From Clostridia bacterium (GTDB taxonomy: Bacteria > Bacillota > Clostridia > Christensenellales > Pumilibacteraceae), in NCBI GenBank assembly GCA_900767465.1, contig CAAGAW010000041.1, positions 1 through 38,054 on the forward strand: a stretch of 38,054 nt of DNA. The letters run 5' to 3'. A program made the position numbers and the translations under genes. The stretch's first letter is position 1, and each line of letters opens with the position of its first letter. Below the pieces are notes generated by a model. That model made no database searches. It saw only the letters and a list, made by a program, of their open reading frames with translations, and was not told the origin of the DNA. This document shows positions 15,795 through 25,110 of the stretch, piece by piece.

Positions 15795-16810
15795 AAAATC
15801 CCCCACCACAGCGTACAGCAGGTCGTAAACGCGGTAACTACGAGCGCGCCGATATAGAACGCCCAGTCGCGAAGAACGGGTTTATAAAGCATGGTTTCGG
15901 CAAGCGGTTCGATTTCCACGCCGTCCACAGCGGTAATGCTCGCTTCCCCGTCCGCCGGTTTCTTTTTGCGGGTGAGCCGGAATATGAGGTATACGATTCC
16001 GATCCCCGCACCGACGGTAACGAGCCACAACAGCCCCACGAGCGGAAACGCCTTCGCGATAAGACCGTAGAGCCAATCGGTAAGGCCTCCGAGCGGCAAA
16101 CCGTAAGCCGCCGCGTAATCGAGGTACACGCTGAGTCCGTTATTTATAAAATGCACGATCATACCGGGATAAACGGACTTGGTACGAAGAACGAGTACGG
16201 CGCACAGCACGCCGAAAAAGAACGTATAGAAAACCTGCGTTATATTCTGGTGGAACAGTCCGAACGCGATTCCGCACAAAAGCACGGTTTGCGCGGGGCT
16301 GAACGACGAACGCATTGCGGTTAAAAACGCGCCGCGGTTGGTAAATTCTTCGAATACGGCTGGAAGAATACCGGTAAGCGCGAGATCGAGAATAAGCAAT
16401 CCGAAATTGAACGTTTCGGGCATGGTCGTTCCGCCGCCGCTGCTGTAACCGAACATCGTGAGGAACACGTACCACATCGTGGACACGCCCGCGGTAAAGC
16501 AAAGCATCGCAACGCCGAGCGGAATACACAGCAACAGCACCCTATAATCGACTTTGCGGTAGTTGGAAAGTTCCATAATCCCGCGCGGCGACTCGCGAAG
16601 CGCGAATTTATAGATAAGGAACGGCACCACGCCTAAAAACACGATCTGGGTAAGACAGGTAAAAACCACGTCTACGACCGTGTCGTTTGCGTCCGCGCGG
16701 TACATAAACGACGCGACAATGCGACTTATAAGCAGCCCCAAAGCCACCGAGAACATAACCATACCGCTTGCTCGGAAGCGTTTTTGTTTCAACTCCAGAA
16801 CGTTATCCAT
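15791..16810 (-). CDS. CPBP family intramembrane glutamic protease
   Basis: The 339-residue membrane protein has eight or more hydrophobic segments and all three CPBP (Abi/Rce1-like) motifs: EEFTNRG with the Glu pair at 154-155, FGLFHQN with His187, and VHFINNG with His220. Known members cleave membrane or bacteriocin-related substrates inside the bilayer. ATG at 16810 is used because GAGGTGATT precedes it. It lies 10 bases after a second CPBP gene and overlaps rlmH. The pairing suggests two proteases with related substrates. A charged loop of about 40 residues separates the last two membrane segments. Confidence 0.88.
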   Translation of the reverse strand: MDNVLELKQKRFRASGMVMFSVALGLLISRIVASFMYRADANDTVVDVVFTCLTQIVFLGVVPFLIYKFALRESPRGIMELSNYRKVDYRVLLLCIPLGVAMLCFTAGVSTMWYVFLTMFGYSSGGGTTMPETFNFGLLILDLALTGILPAVFEEFTNRGAFLTAMRSSFSPAQTVLLCGIAFGLFHQNITQVFYTFFFGVLCAVLVLRTKSVYPGMIVHFINNGLSVYLDYAAAYGLPLGGLTDWLYGLIAKAFPLVGLLWLVTVGAGIGIVYLIFRLTRKKKPADGEASITAVDGVEIEPLAETMLYKPVLRDWAFYIGALVVTAFTTCCTLWWGIL

Positions 16811-16820
16811 AATCACCTCG

Positions 16821-17891
16821 CTAAATCATACACGTTATAAACGTGACGATCCACATAAACGCGCAGATTCCCATCGTGATACCGTACACGATTCCCGTCG
16901 TGCGCTTGCCCATAATGGGCGGAGTGAGCGTTTTGCGCCGAATTTTTCCGCCGCAATCGCCGCAAACCTTAGTTTTTTCCACACTTTCTCTGCCGCATTT
17001 CGCGCAGACGTAAATAATATCCGTTTCGCCGTTAAGCGCGTCCTCGGCGGCTTTTTCGTCCGCGAGGTTTTCGACCCTGAACGCGTCCGTCATACCCTTG
17101 AACCCGCCCGAAGCCCTCGCGATAAGCCGACCGGCAAAGTAGAACGCCGCAACGCCGCCGAAGAAAATCGCCGCAGCGGCGACAACAGATCCCGATCCGT
17201 AGGTTATCCCGCCTCCGTCGCCTATCGGGAATACCTGCAACAGTATCGCGATAAGGTTATTCCCGCCGTGAAGCACGATCGAGGGCAGAATCGAGCGCGA
17301 ACATACGGTAAGGTACGCCGCTACGAATCCGAGGCAGAACTGATATACGGTCTGTTCGGGGTTCATGTGCATAAGCGCGAACGCCGCCGCGCTCATAAGG
17401 CAACTGACGATTACGCCGTGTTTTTTAACGAGTCCGCCGAGAAGCGCGCCGCGAAACACGTATTCTTCGCACACGGGCGCGAGAATTACGGTTACGAACG
17501 TTGCGAGACAGATATTGATATTATTGCTCAGATCTATCGAAGTTTGCGATGCGTATCCGAGATTTTCGAGCAGAACCTGAAACATATTCGCGGGAAACAC
17601 GAACGCAAGCACACACGCCGGCGCACACACGAGCGCAAGCGCGATCACCCACCACTTAACGGGTGCGATTCCGTAGCCGGTAACGCGACCGCAGCGAACT
17701 ACCGACGAGCGCACCGCCATAAAAAACGCGAGTTGAAGCACCGCCATAAACGCGAGTTGAAGGGTCGGCTTCCACTCGCCGAGGTCGGGCAGACACGCTA
17801 TGATTATGCCCATAATAAGTTGCGCGATAAGATTGAAAACTATCGCTTTGAAATATACGAACGCGCTTTGATCCGCGGTAAGTTTTTCCAC
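16821..17891 (-). CDS. CPBP intramembrane protease with C-terminal zinc ribbon
   Basis: The protease core has EEYVFRG, FALMHMN and LHGGNN, the Glu/His/His-Asn set of CPBP enzymes, within eight or so membrane segments. Unusually, a cytoplasmic extension follows: VCAKCGRESVEKTKVCGDCG, a four-cysteine zinc ribbon, then a final transmembrane helix (GIVYGITMGICAFMWIVTFI). Start is GTG with AAAGGAGG seven bases upstream, only 2 bases after walJ. The ribbon may bind a protein partner or regulate access. I have not seen this layout described, but that is memory and not a search. Confidence 0.86.
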   Translation of the reverse strand: MEKLTADQSAFVYFKAIVFNLIAQLIMGIIIACLPDLGEWKPTLQLAFMAVLQLAFFMAVRSSVVRCGRVTGYGIAPVKWWVIALALVCAPACVLAFVFPANMFQVLLENLGYASQTSIDLSNNINICLATFVTVILAPVCEEYVFRGALLGGLVKKHGVIVSCLMSAAAFALMHMNPEQTVYQFCLGFVAAYLTVCSRSILPSIVLHGGNNLIAILLQVFPIGDGGGITYGSGSVVAAAAIFFGGVAAFYFAGRLIARASGGFKGMTDAFRVENLADEKAAEDALNGETDIIYVCAKCGRESVEKTKVCGDCGGKIRRKTLTPPIMGKRTTGIVYGITMGICAFMWIVTFITCMI

Positions 17892-17893
17892 TA

Positions 17894-18685
17894 TTACGCC
17901 TCCTTTCCGACTTCGAACAACCCGCTCATTCCGTCCTGTTGCGCGACTTCGATATTTACTTTACTCTCGAGTCCGCGCTCGTCAAGCGCCTCTCTTACCG
18001 TCTCGAACGCGAGTTCGGGATAATTGTTTTCGCGACTGAGATGCGCCAGCACGAACTGTTTTACGCCTCTGCCCGCAAGACGCGCTATCGCCTCGCCGCA
18101 CGCGCGGTTCGACAGATGACCGTGCGACGACAAAATCCGCTCTTTGAGCCGGTACGAATAATGCGGGTTCTGCTTTAAAAGTCGTTCGTCGTGGTTACAT
18201 TCGATTACCATAACGTCGCTGTCCGCCGCGCGCTCCAACAGCGAATCGGGAAAAACTCCGAGGTCGGTCGCCACCGTGATTTTATGTCCGCCCGAGTAGA
18301 TTCCGTATCCGGCGCAAGGCACGTCGTGATCCACCCGGAACGGCGAAACGGTAACGTCGCCGATGTAAAAATCGCCGTACTCGGGCGTAAGGCTTGCGTA
18401 AGCCGCGCCGATTTTGTCCGCTATCGAACGATAACACGCGCCGTCGCAGTATAAATGAGCGTCGGGGTGACGACGGACGAATTTGTCCGCGCCCGCCACG
18501 TGATCGCCGTGACAATGGGTAAGCAGAACGTTTATTCCGTCTGACGTCTCGCCGAGGACTTTAAGAGACTTTTCCACGCGCGCAGGCGAAAGCCCGAGGT
18601 CGATAAGAATTTTTACCTCGTCGCTACGCACGAATATCGAATTACCGGCGCTTCCGCTGCCCAGAACGCAAACTTTAAGACTCAT
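17894..18685 (-). CDS. walJ: Metallo-beta-lactamase fold hydrolase, WalJ/YycJ type
   Basis: The 263-residue protein begins SLKVCVLGSGSAGNSIFV, the YycJ hallmark, and carries the metal site THCHGDHVAG, later VDHDVPCAGYG, ATDLGVF, and HGHLSN. In Bacillota it accompanies the WalRK cell-wall system and has been linked to cell division and DNA repair; it is normally close to rlmH, as here. WalR and WalK are not next to it in this window. The gene opens a four-gene operon. The ATG lies eight bases after TATAAT with no ribosome site, so the message may start at the codon itself. Confidence 0.9.
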   Translation of the reverse strand: MSLKVCVLGSGSAGNSIFVRSDEVKILIDLGLSPARVEKSLKVLGETSDGINVLLTHCHGDHVAGADKFVRRHPDAHLYCDGACYRSIADKIGAAYASLTPEYGDFYIGDVTVSPFRVDHDVPCAGYGIYSGGHKITVATDLGVFPDSLLERAADSDVMVIECNHDERLLKQNPHYSYRLKERILSSHGHLSNRACGEAIARLAGRGVKQFVLAHLSRENNYPELAFETVREALDERGLESKVNIEVAQQDGMSGLFEVGKEA

Positions 18686-18693
18686 ACGCCGTT

Positions 18694-18722
18694 ATTATAC
18701 AATATCACGAAAAAATAATCAA
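18694..18722 (-). promoter_or_regulatory. Promoter of the walJ-rlmH operon
   Basis: TTGATT - 17 bases - TATAAT on the minus strand. The -10 box ends eight bases before ATG, implying a leaderless transcript. Confidence 0.82.
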
Positions 18723-18769
18723 TTCTTTTTGCCTTTTAATTCGTTTTATGGTAAAATAGTGAACGGAAG

Positions 18770-19330
18770 GCGGTGAGCCGCTGCGGGCAAGGCGCAGAGC
18801 CTGCGCTGGCGAGGCGGTGAGCCACCGCAGGCGAGTATTCGGTGTATTCGTATTCGAGCGGTGCCATTTCTCCCGTGGGGGTCTCCACTTCGCTACCGCT
18901 TCGGTCGAAATGACAGCATAACCTATTCGCGGCGAAGCCGTCGGTAGGGCGGGACGCCCTCGTCCCGCCGCGTAATGTTTAACTGCGAACGGCGCAGAGA
19001 CTGCGCGGGCGAGTATTCGGGGTTTTCGTGTTCGATTGTTTCCGTTTCTTTCGCGGGGGATTTCTCGACGGTGAGCCACCGCGGGCGAGTGAGCCGGCGC
19101 GGGTGCGTTTCCGACGTTCCCCTTCCGGGAGATTGCCACGCTTCGCTCGCAATGACAAGGCGGTACGGGTGTACGCTTGGTTTTAATAATGCTAATCCTT
19201 ATTAACCGCCGCACACGCTCTTGTAGTTTGTCATTCTGAGGGAACGAAGTGACCGTGGGAATCGAGCGGCGCGACGCGGCGGCACGAAGTGCCGTAAAAA
19301 CAGTCCTCGGGTGACTGTTTTTAGCCAAAG
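18770..19330. repeat. REP-like repeat cluster before the fumarase operon
   Basis: The gene-free stretch 18723-19437 is mostly repeat. It starts with copies of GGCGGTGAGCCGCNGC hairpins (18771-18837). It continues with GTCATTTCGACCGAAGCGG-type and GGCGGGACG/CGTCCCGCC modules (18890-18970), then the CGCAATGACAAGGCGG module (19131-19165), and ends with an inverted copy (19268-19325) of the window's first 58 bases. No promoter of high quality was found before 19438; TATAAC lies near 19420. Confidence 0.8.
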
Positions 19331-19437
19331 CGGCGAAGCAACTATGTTGCGAGCGGGGAGCGGAAACGGTTGCCTCGGCGACTGACAGCGCAAAATATCA
19401 TTTTTCCGCCGTAACCTCTATAACAAAAGGAGACAAA

Positions 19438-20268
19438 ATGAAAACGATCACTTCCGAAACGATAGCGACCGCGCTTGCGGGTCTTATAGACGGCTGTCTG
19501 CGTTCGCTCGAACCCGCCGCCGTGCGACTTATAACCGCCGCCCGCGAAAAGGAGACCTCGCCCGCCGCGTTATGGGCGCTCGATAAAATCGTCGAAAACG
19601 CGGAAGTCGTAAAGCGCGACGGCTGTTACGCTTGTCAGGACTGCGGGCTGCCGCTCGTATTTGCAAAACTCGGCGTGGACGTAAAACTCGACGCTCCGCT
19701 CGAACACTCGATAAACGAGGGCGTTCGGCGCGGGTATAAAAACGCGCGGAAGTCGGTCGCCGATCCGCTTACGAGGCTCAACACGGGCGACAACACGCCG
19801 GCGATCGTTTACGTCGAATCGGTTGCGGGCGACGGACTCGAAATCGCATACCTTGCAAAAGGCGCGGGAAGCGAAAATATGAGCGGACTGTATATGCTTA
19901 CGCCGTCCAAAGGCAGGGACGGAATAATAAACGCCGTACTCGACCGCGTGCGTTCGGCGGGAGCGAATCCGTGTCCGCCGATCGTAGTGGGCGTGGGAAT
20001 AGGAGGAACCGCGGACAAGGCAACGCTTATGAGTAAAAAAGCGTTACTTCGCGATACGGGAACGAAAAATCCGAACTCCGAAGTCGCCGCGCTCGAATCC
20101 GAACTGCTCGAAAAAATCAACGCGCTCGGGATAGGCGCGCAGGGACTCGGCGGCAAAACGACAGCGCTTGCCGTCGCCGTCGAAACCTTTCCCACTCATA
20201 TAGGTATGCTCCCCGTAGCGGTGACGATTCAGTGTCACTCCGTCCGCCACGGTAAAATCACGCTTTGA
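19438..20268 (+). CDS. Fumarate hydratase class I, alpha subunit
   Basis: This is the iron-sulfur subunit of a two-subunit hydro-lyase (fumarase or tartrate dehydratase family) converting fumarate and malate. Cluster cysteines are visible in the motif CQDCGLP, in NPCPPIVVGVGIGG, and in QCHSVRH near the end; GSENMSGL is the substrate loop. The 276 residues match the usual alpha chain length. Start is ATG after AAAGGAGACAA. The beta subunit follows 13 bases later. The oxygen-labile 4Fe-4S type fits an anaerobe. Length favours fumarase over tartrate dehydratase, but sequence alone does not settle it. Confidence 0.92.
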   Translation: MKTITSETIATALAGLIDGCLRSLEPAAVRLITAAREKETSPAALWALDKIVENAEVVKRDGCYACQDCGLPLVFAKLGVDVKLDAPLEHSINEGVRRGYKNARKSVADPLTRLNTGDNTPAIVYVESVAGDGLEIAYLAKGAGSENMSGLYMLTPSKGRDGIINAVLDRVRSAGANPCPPIVVGVGIGGTADKATLMSKKALLRDTGTKNPNSEVAALESELLEKINALGIGAQGLGGKTTALAVAVETFPTHIGMLPVAVTIQCHSVRHGKITL

Positions 20269-20281
20269 AGGAGGTTCGTTT

Positions 20282-20806
20282 ATGACCGAAAAAAGAATAA
20301 CTCTGCCGGACGATCTTGCTCTTATTCCGGATCTCGAAGCGGGCGAACGCATACTTCTTTCGGGCGAAATTTACACGCTTCGCGACGCGGGGCACAAACG
20401 GCTTGTCGAAAGCATAAAAGCCGGAAAACCCGACTTCGACGTTAGCGGAAAAGCGATTTATTACTGCGGCCCTACTCCGACCGCGGACGGCGAAATTATC
20501 GGAAGTTGCGGACCCACGACGTCCGCGCGCATGGACGATTACGCGCCCGCGCTTTACGACGAAGGACTAAAAATCACGATCGGAAAAGGCAATCGCAGCC
20601 GCGCCGTGACCGACTCGATCGTGCGCAACGAGGCGGTTTATCTCATCGCCGTAGGCGGAGCAGCCGCGCTTTATAAGTCGTGCGTGACCGCCAACGAACC
20701 CGTCCTTTACGAAGACCTCGGCTGCGAGGCTTTGCATCGGCTCGTCGTAAAAGATATGCCGCTTATGGTGGGTATAGACTGCTGCGGAAAGACCGTGCTG
20801 AAATAA
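20282..20806 (+). CDS. Fumarate hydratase class I, beta subunit
   Basis: This partner subunit completes the active site. The landmarks are VSGKAIYYCGPTPT, GEIIGSCGPTTSARMD, and YDEGLKITIGKGNRS, with the C-terminal VKDMPLMVGIDCCGK variable region. The 174 residues are a normal beta length. It has GAAGGAGG eight bases before ATG and is co-transcribed with alpha and a downstream acetyltransferase. Confidence 0.93.
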   Translation: MTEKRITLPDDLALIPDLEAGERILLSGEIYTLRDAGHKRLVESIKAGKPDFDVSGKAIYYCGPTPTADGEIIGSCGPTTSARMDDYAPALYDEGLKITIGKGNRSRAVTDSIVRNEAVYLIAVGGAAALYKSCVTANEPVLYEDLGCEALHRLVVKDMPLMVGIDCCGKTVLK

Positions 20807-20822
20807 TAAGGACGTCGCGAAA

Positions 20823-21311
20823 ATGACTATACGTATCGTCAAAAACGAAGACGTCGGACAAATTCTCGACATTTATAACGGGTACGTTTTAACCTCGACC
20901 GCGACGTTCGAGGAAACGCCGCCCGATCTCGGATCTTTCGCCGCGCGTGTAAAAAGAATCGCCGGTTCGTACCCGTATCTCGTTGCCGAAGAGGACGGAA
21001 AAATCGTCGGATACGCGTACCTCGACAAGTTCAACGAGCGTTCGGCTTACCGCAAAACCGCCGATCTCTCGATTTATCTCGCGCCCGACCGTAAGGGCAA
21101 GGGCTTGGGCAAAACCCTTTTTGCCGAACTCGAAAACGCGGGCAGAAAAATCGGCGTAACCGAGATAATTTCGCTTGTCACGGAAGAAAACGAAATAAGC
21201 CGCGCTTTCCACCTCTCGTGCGGATTCCGCGAGGTCGGAACGCTTACCGACGTCGGCGAAAAATTCGGCAGAAAGTTAGGCGTGACCTATTTCCAGAAAC
21301 ATATTCGATAG
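20823..21311 (+). CDS. GNAT family N-acetyltransferase
   Basis: The 162-residue enzyme is closest in pattern to the phosphinothricin/methionine-sulfoximine acetyltransferase group. It has TFEETPPDLGSFAARV early, the acetyl-CoA loop LAPDRKGKGLGKTLF, and the late blocks ISRAFHLSCGFREVGTL and KFGRKLGVTYFQK. It acetylates an amine on a small molecule; the real substrate is not predictable. It is the third gene of the fumarase operon, 16 bases after the beta subunit, and ends before a terminator. Confidence 0.9.
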   Translation: MTIRIVKNEDVGQILDIYNGYVLTSTATFEETPPDLGSFAARVKRIAGSYPYLVAEEDGKIVGYAYLDKFNERSAYRKTADLSIYLAPDRKGKGLGKTLFAELENAGRKIGVTEIISLVTEENEISRAFHLSCGFREVGTLTDVGEKFGRKLGVTYFQKHIR

Positions 21312-21330
21312 TTTTTCGGCGCGATAAAAG

Positions 21331-21356
21331 AAACGACGGGGATCTCGTCGTTTTTT
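21331..21356 (+). terminator. Terminator of the fumarase operon
   Basis: AAACGACG and CGTCGTTT pair around seven bases, then a T-run, 19 bases after the acetyltransferase stop. Confidence 0.82.
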
Positions 21357-21453
21357 CGTTTTATACTGCGGTTTGCGGCGGAGATTCGCGGTAAGATCTT
21401 AAGGCGCGGACGGCGACGGAATAAACGAAAAAACCGGCGCATATAAATCGAGT

Positions 21454-22218
21454 ATGAGTTACGTTGACGCGTTGATTATGGGAGTAATACAGGGACTGAC
21501 GGAATTTTTGCCGGTATCGAGCAGCGGACATCTCGTCCTGTACGCGCGGCTTACGGGGGCGGAAAGCAACGTCGGGTTTGACGTGGCGGTACACCTTGCA
21601 ACGCTGATTGCCGTTATTATTTGTTTCCGGAAAGAGACGATCGGAATCGTCCGGCGACCGTTTTCGGTAAAGTCTCGGTTATTATGGCTGGCGACGTTAT
21701 GCACGGCAGCGAGCGTGCTTGCAACGAAAGACCTTGCTCTGGAAGTTTTTGAAAACCCGGCTCTGTTGCCCGTTTTCTTTATGATTACGGCGGTACTTCT
21801 GACGGTTGCCTCTCTTTTTCCGCGAAAAACCGAACACGACGTGACCTGTCTCGACGCGGCGATAATCGGTATCGCGCAAGGGTTTGCAACCTTTCCCGGA
21901 CTGTCGAGAAGCGGAACGACCGTTTCGACGGGGACTCTTCTCGGCGTGAAAAAAGAGGAAAACGTTGCGTTCTGTTTCCTCTTGTCGGTTCCGATTATTA
22001 TCGCTTCGGCGGCGGTCGAACTGATTTCGCCGTCGTCCGCGCCCGTTGCCCTCCCCGTGATTGTCGTCGGGTTCGTCTGTGCGCTGACAAGCGGGATCGC
22101 CGCTTTGAAATTCGTAAAAACTCTGCTCGGCAAAGTCGGCGGAACGCCGTTTGCGGTTTACCTTGCGGTTTTGTCCGTTCTCCTTACTCTTAACGACTGT
22201 TTTTTCGGTTGGTTCTGA
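21454..22218 (+). CDS. uppP: Undecaprenyl-diphosphatase
   Basis: It recycles the undecaprenyl pyrophosphate carrier for cell-wall synthesis and gives bacitracin tolerance. Both catalytic signatures are present: QGLTEFLPVSSSGHLVL near the N-terminus and FPGLSRSGTTVSTGTLLG in the second half, within eight hydrophobic segments. The 254 residues are near the normal 260-280. ATG lies six bases after TATAAA and has no ribosome site, so a leaderless message is possible, although no good -35 box is seen. Confidence 0.95.
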   Translation: MSYVDALIMGVIQGLTEFLPVSSSGHLVLYARLTGAESNVGFDVAVHLATLIAVIICFRKETIGIVRRPFSVKSRLLWLATLCTAASVLATKDLALEVFENPALLPVFFMITAVLLTVASLFPRKTEHDVTCLDAAIIGIAQGFATFPGLSRSGTTVSTGTLLGVKKEENVAFCFLLSVPIIIASAAVELISPSSAPVALPVIVVGFVCALTSGIAALKFVKTLLGKVGGTPFAVYLAVLSVLLTLNDCFFGWF

Positions 22219-22225
22219 TCAGCGA

Positions 22226-22555
22226 CGGTGAGCCGCCGCAAGCAAGGCGCGAAGCCCGCGCAGGCAAGGCGGTGAGCCACCGCTGGCAAGTAGGCTGGCG
22301 CATATATGTGTCGTGCCGTTTCTGCCGCAGGGGCTTTCTCGGCGGTGAGCCGCCGCAGGCAAGTATTCGAGTTATTCGCGTACGATTGTTTTCGTTTCTG
22401 CCGCAGGGGATTTCTCGACTAACGCTCGAAACGATATCGTGTTCGTTTGATTTTATCCGGCTATTCGCTATAACAACTTTACTTGCACTCGAAATGACAT
22501 CGGTGTACGGCTATGTTTATGATGTCATTTCGACCGGAGCGAATACAACGATCGT
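22226..22555. repeat. REP-like repeat cluster between uppP and the HPt gene
   Basis: It carries several GGCGGTGAGCCGCCGC hairpins, then ATTTCTCGACTAACGCTCGAAA and further ATGACATC-type arms in both orientations near 22490-22540. It fills the whole gap between two convergent genes; no gene or clear terminator is visible. Confidence 0.75.
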
Positions 22556-22903
22556 TTATTTAATTCTCTTAATCGCCGCGACGACTTTCGCATATTCGGC
22601 GCGAACGTCGTTAAATTCCGCATACGTATCGGCATTTTCGTTACCGCGGAGTTTTTCGGTGAGGCGCGAAGCGGCTACGTAAAGGTTATTGAATCCGAGG
22701 TTGGCGGCGATACCTTTAAGCGTATGAGCGGCGCGGAAAGCGGCTTGCGTATCGCCCGAGGACAATGCCGAAACAAGGTTTTCGTAACTCGGATCGTCGA
22801 GAAAACGAAACGCGAATTTTTCGACGACGACTTCGGACCCGAACCGATTTACAACGTCGGTTGCGTTTTCGCCGGCGAGCGCGTAAATTTCGTAAATGTT
22901 CAT
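22556..22903 (-). CDS. HPt (histidine phosphotransfer) domain protein
   Basis: The 115-residue protein consists of one HPt four-helix bundle. The phosphorylated histidine is His60 in RAAHTLKGIAANLGF. Such proteins shuttle phosphate from the receiver domain of a hybrid kinase to a second receiver. The gene follows the hybrid histidine kinase by about 45 bases and is the last of the operon. AGGAGG lies about 14 bases before ATG at 22903. A GTG at 22918 would overlap that site, so the ATG is preferred, though spacing is long. Confidence 0.92.
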   Translation of the reverse strand: MNIYEIYALAGENATDVVNRFGSEVVVEKFAFRFLDDPSYENLVSALSSGDTQAAFRAAHTLKGIAANLGFNNLYVAASRLTEKLRGNENADTYAEFNDVRAEYAKVVAAIKRIK

Positions 22904-22947
22904 ACTCTGCTTTAACACCTCCTGCCCCGCGATATTTTCTTACGCGG

Positions 22948-25110
22948 TTATTTTTTATTGTCGGGGTTTCTTTTTTCTATAAGCTCGGCGAGAAGTCGGA
23001 CGAGTTTTTGCGAATCGAGCGGCTTCGGGTGATGAGCGTTCATGCCGGCGTCGAGAACTTTTTTTACGTCGTCCGGAAAGGCGTTCGCGGTCATGGCGAC
23101 GACAGGAACGCCGAGCGAATCCGCTCTGCCCGACTCTCTGATCGTCTTAGTTGCTTCCATACCGTCCGCAACGGGCATCATAACGTCCATAAGTATCGCG
23201 TCGATTGCGCCGACTTCGGACGAAAGGAATGCGTTTACCGCGCTTTTGCCGTCCTCCGCGCCGATAACGGTTGCGCCCGCGTTTTCGAGAATGAATCGGG
23301 CGATCTCCATATTGAGTTCGTTATCTTCGGCAACGAGAATCGTTTTGCCTTCGAGCAATCGTCCGCCCTCGTCCGATCCGGCTCCGCAACCAGCGCAGGC
23401 GTCGGTTCCGCGAACGGAGAACGTAAGCGACACGGTAAAAGTCGTTCCTTTGCCGGGTTCGCTTTTGACGTCGATCGTTCCGCCCATTTTGTCCGCGAAT
23501 ATTTTTACTATCGAAAGCCCGAGTCCGAGACCGTTTTTCGAGCGGTCGTCGTCGGGGTTTTCCTGCATAAACGGCTCGTACATACGGTCGAGAAATTCGC
23601 GGCTCATACCGATACCGGTATCTGCAATCTCAAACTCGTAAGTTGCGCGTGCGCCGTCGAACCCCGTCTCTTTACACCCGACGGTAACCGTGCCGCCCTT
23701 GCTATTGTATTTTACGGCGTTACCGATAAGATTAAGCAGAATACGTTTGAGTTCCACCGCGCCGCCGTGAACGAGAGAGTGTTCGACCGAGGCTTTGAAT
23801 CCGAGCGTAACTCCGTGATCGTCCGCAAGCGATTTTGCGACCGAGCCGACCGAATCGAGAAGTTCGGACATATCGAAATCTTTGCTTTCGACCTCGACGC
23901 CGCTCTGATCGAACTTGCTCATTTCGAGAATGTCGTTTATAAGTTCGAGAAGATAATCGGTGGTTTTGACCGCCTTTTCCCTAAGTTCGCGGCGTTTTTT
24001 ATCGTCCGCTTCCGACTGATAATGTTCGGACATTTCCAAAAGTCCGCGAATCCCGTTGATGGGCGTGCGCAAATCGTGGCTCATACGACGCAGGAAGTCG
24101 GTTTTTGCGTTGTTTGCGCGAGTTGCGCGATCTGCCGACTCGGCAAGAGCGGCGGCGTATTCGGCTTCGCGCGCCTTTTCGGCTGCGGCGCGATTCTGCT
24201 CCATACGGTAAATCATTATCATAAACGCCAGAAACACCGACGCCGTAAGCAAAAGCACGACGATAAGCGAAGAGGAACGCAACGAGTATACGTCGCGGCT
24301 CGGGTAAAACACGTATACGTAGTAGTTTTTTGTTTTGGCGCGCATGCCGTAATAAACCGACGCGCCGTTTTTTACACGAGACAGCGTGCCGTACGGCTTG
24401 TCCGTCCCGGCGGTGAAAATACACTCGCTCGTCGGCTGACCTATATATTCGGCGGCGTTGGAAGCGATAACGCCCGTCCCGTCCGTAACTACCACGAGAA
24501 CATTCGATGTGTCGTTATACCCCGTAAGCGTGGTGCGGATAGAAGTCGCCGCGCCCGCAACCGACGCCTCTTCCTGTCGGAGCCAGCACAAAATTATACC
24601 TTTTTTATCCGCGCGCCCGACGGCGGCATAATCGTAGCAATACCCGTTATCCGGCGAAAACCGCTCGGTGCAGCACCGGTTAAGCGCGGTTTTTACGCCG
24701 CTCACGTACGAAAGGACGACCGACCAGTCGTCGTAAACCACGTCCGACACGCCGACGCAGCGCATAACCTCACCCGTTTCGTCGTCGGTAACGATAACGC
24801 CGGTAAGCCGCTGATTTACAATAAATTCTTCCAGGTCGGCTTCGGTCGCCGACGCGCCGCCGGAAAATAAATCGCGCCTGAACTCGCGTACTTTATCCGC
24901 TATCCGCACGAGGCTTTTGGTTTCGCTTTCCGCCGCGGCGTCGTCGTAACGGGCGCACTGATCCTTGACATAGTTTATTTCGGCGTCGATAAACGCCGCC
25001 GACCTCGACTTGCAGATCCCCGTGGTAACGACGAAGGTGATCGCGACGACAACCAGCGAGACAGCCGCCATAATCCATAAAGAAGTACGGAAATCAAGCG
25101 GTTTTCTCAT
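22948..25110 (-). CDS. Hybrid sensor histidine kinase (extracellular sensor, HisKA, HATPase, receiver)
   Basis: The 720-residue membrane kinase has transmembrane helices near 11-32 and 280-301 enclosing a CACHE-like extracytoplasmic sensor. A coiled linker leads to HisKA with phosphoacceptor His345 in RRMSHDLRTPINGI. HATPase boxes are NLIGNAVKY, DTGIGM and GLGLGL, and a C-terminal receiver has Asp642 in LMDVMMP and Lys696. The start ATG overlaps the stop of the solute-binding lipoprotein gene (ATGA) and has GGGGAGGG upstream; a longer frame upstream is an artefact. The separate HPt gene downstream should accept phosphate from the receiver. The adjoining lipoprotein may present the ligand. Confidence 0.93.
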   Translation of the reverse strand: MRKPLDFRTSLWIMAAVSLVVVAITFVVTTGICKSRSAAFIDAEINYVKDQCARYDDAAAESETKSLVRIADKVREFRRDLFSGGASATEADLEEFIVNQRLTGVIVTDDETGEVMRCVGVSDVVYDDWSVVLSYVSGVKTALNRCCTERFSPDNGYCYDYAAVGRADKKGIILCWLRQEEASVAGAATSIRTTLTGYNDTSNVLVVVTDGTGVIASNAAEYIGQPTSECIFTAGTDKPYGTLSRVKNGASVYYGMRAKTKNYYVYVFYPSRDVYSLRSSSLIVVLLLTASVFLAFMIMIYRMEQNRAAAEKAREAEYAAALAESADRATRANNAKTDFLRRMSHDLRTPINGIRGLLEMSEHYQSEADDKKRRELREKAVKTTDYLLELINDILEMSKFDQSGVEVESKDFDMSELLDSVGSVAKSLADDHGVTLGFKASVEHSLVHGGAVELKRILLNLIGNAVKYNSKGGTVTVGCKETGFDGARATYEFEIADTGIGMSREFLDRMYEPFMQENPDDDRSKNGLGLGLSIVKIFADKMGGTIDVKSEPGKGTTFTVSLTFSVRGTDACAGCGAGSDEGGRLLEGKTILVAEDNELNMEIARFILENAGATVIGAEDGKSAVNAFLSSEVGAIDAILMDVMMPVADGMEATKTIRESGRADSLGVPVVAMTANAFPDDVKKVLDAGMNAHHPKPLDSQKLVRLLAELIEKRNPDNKK

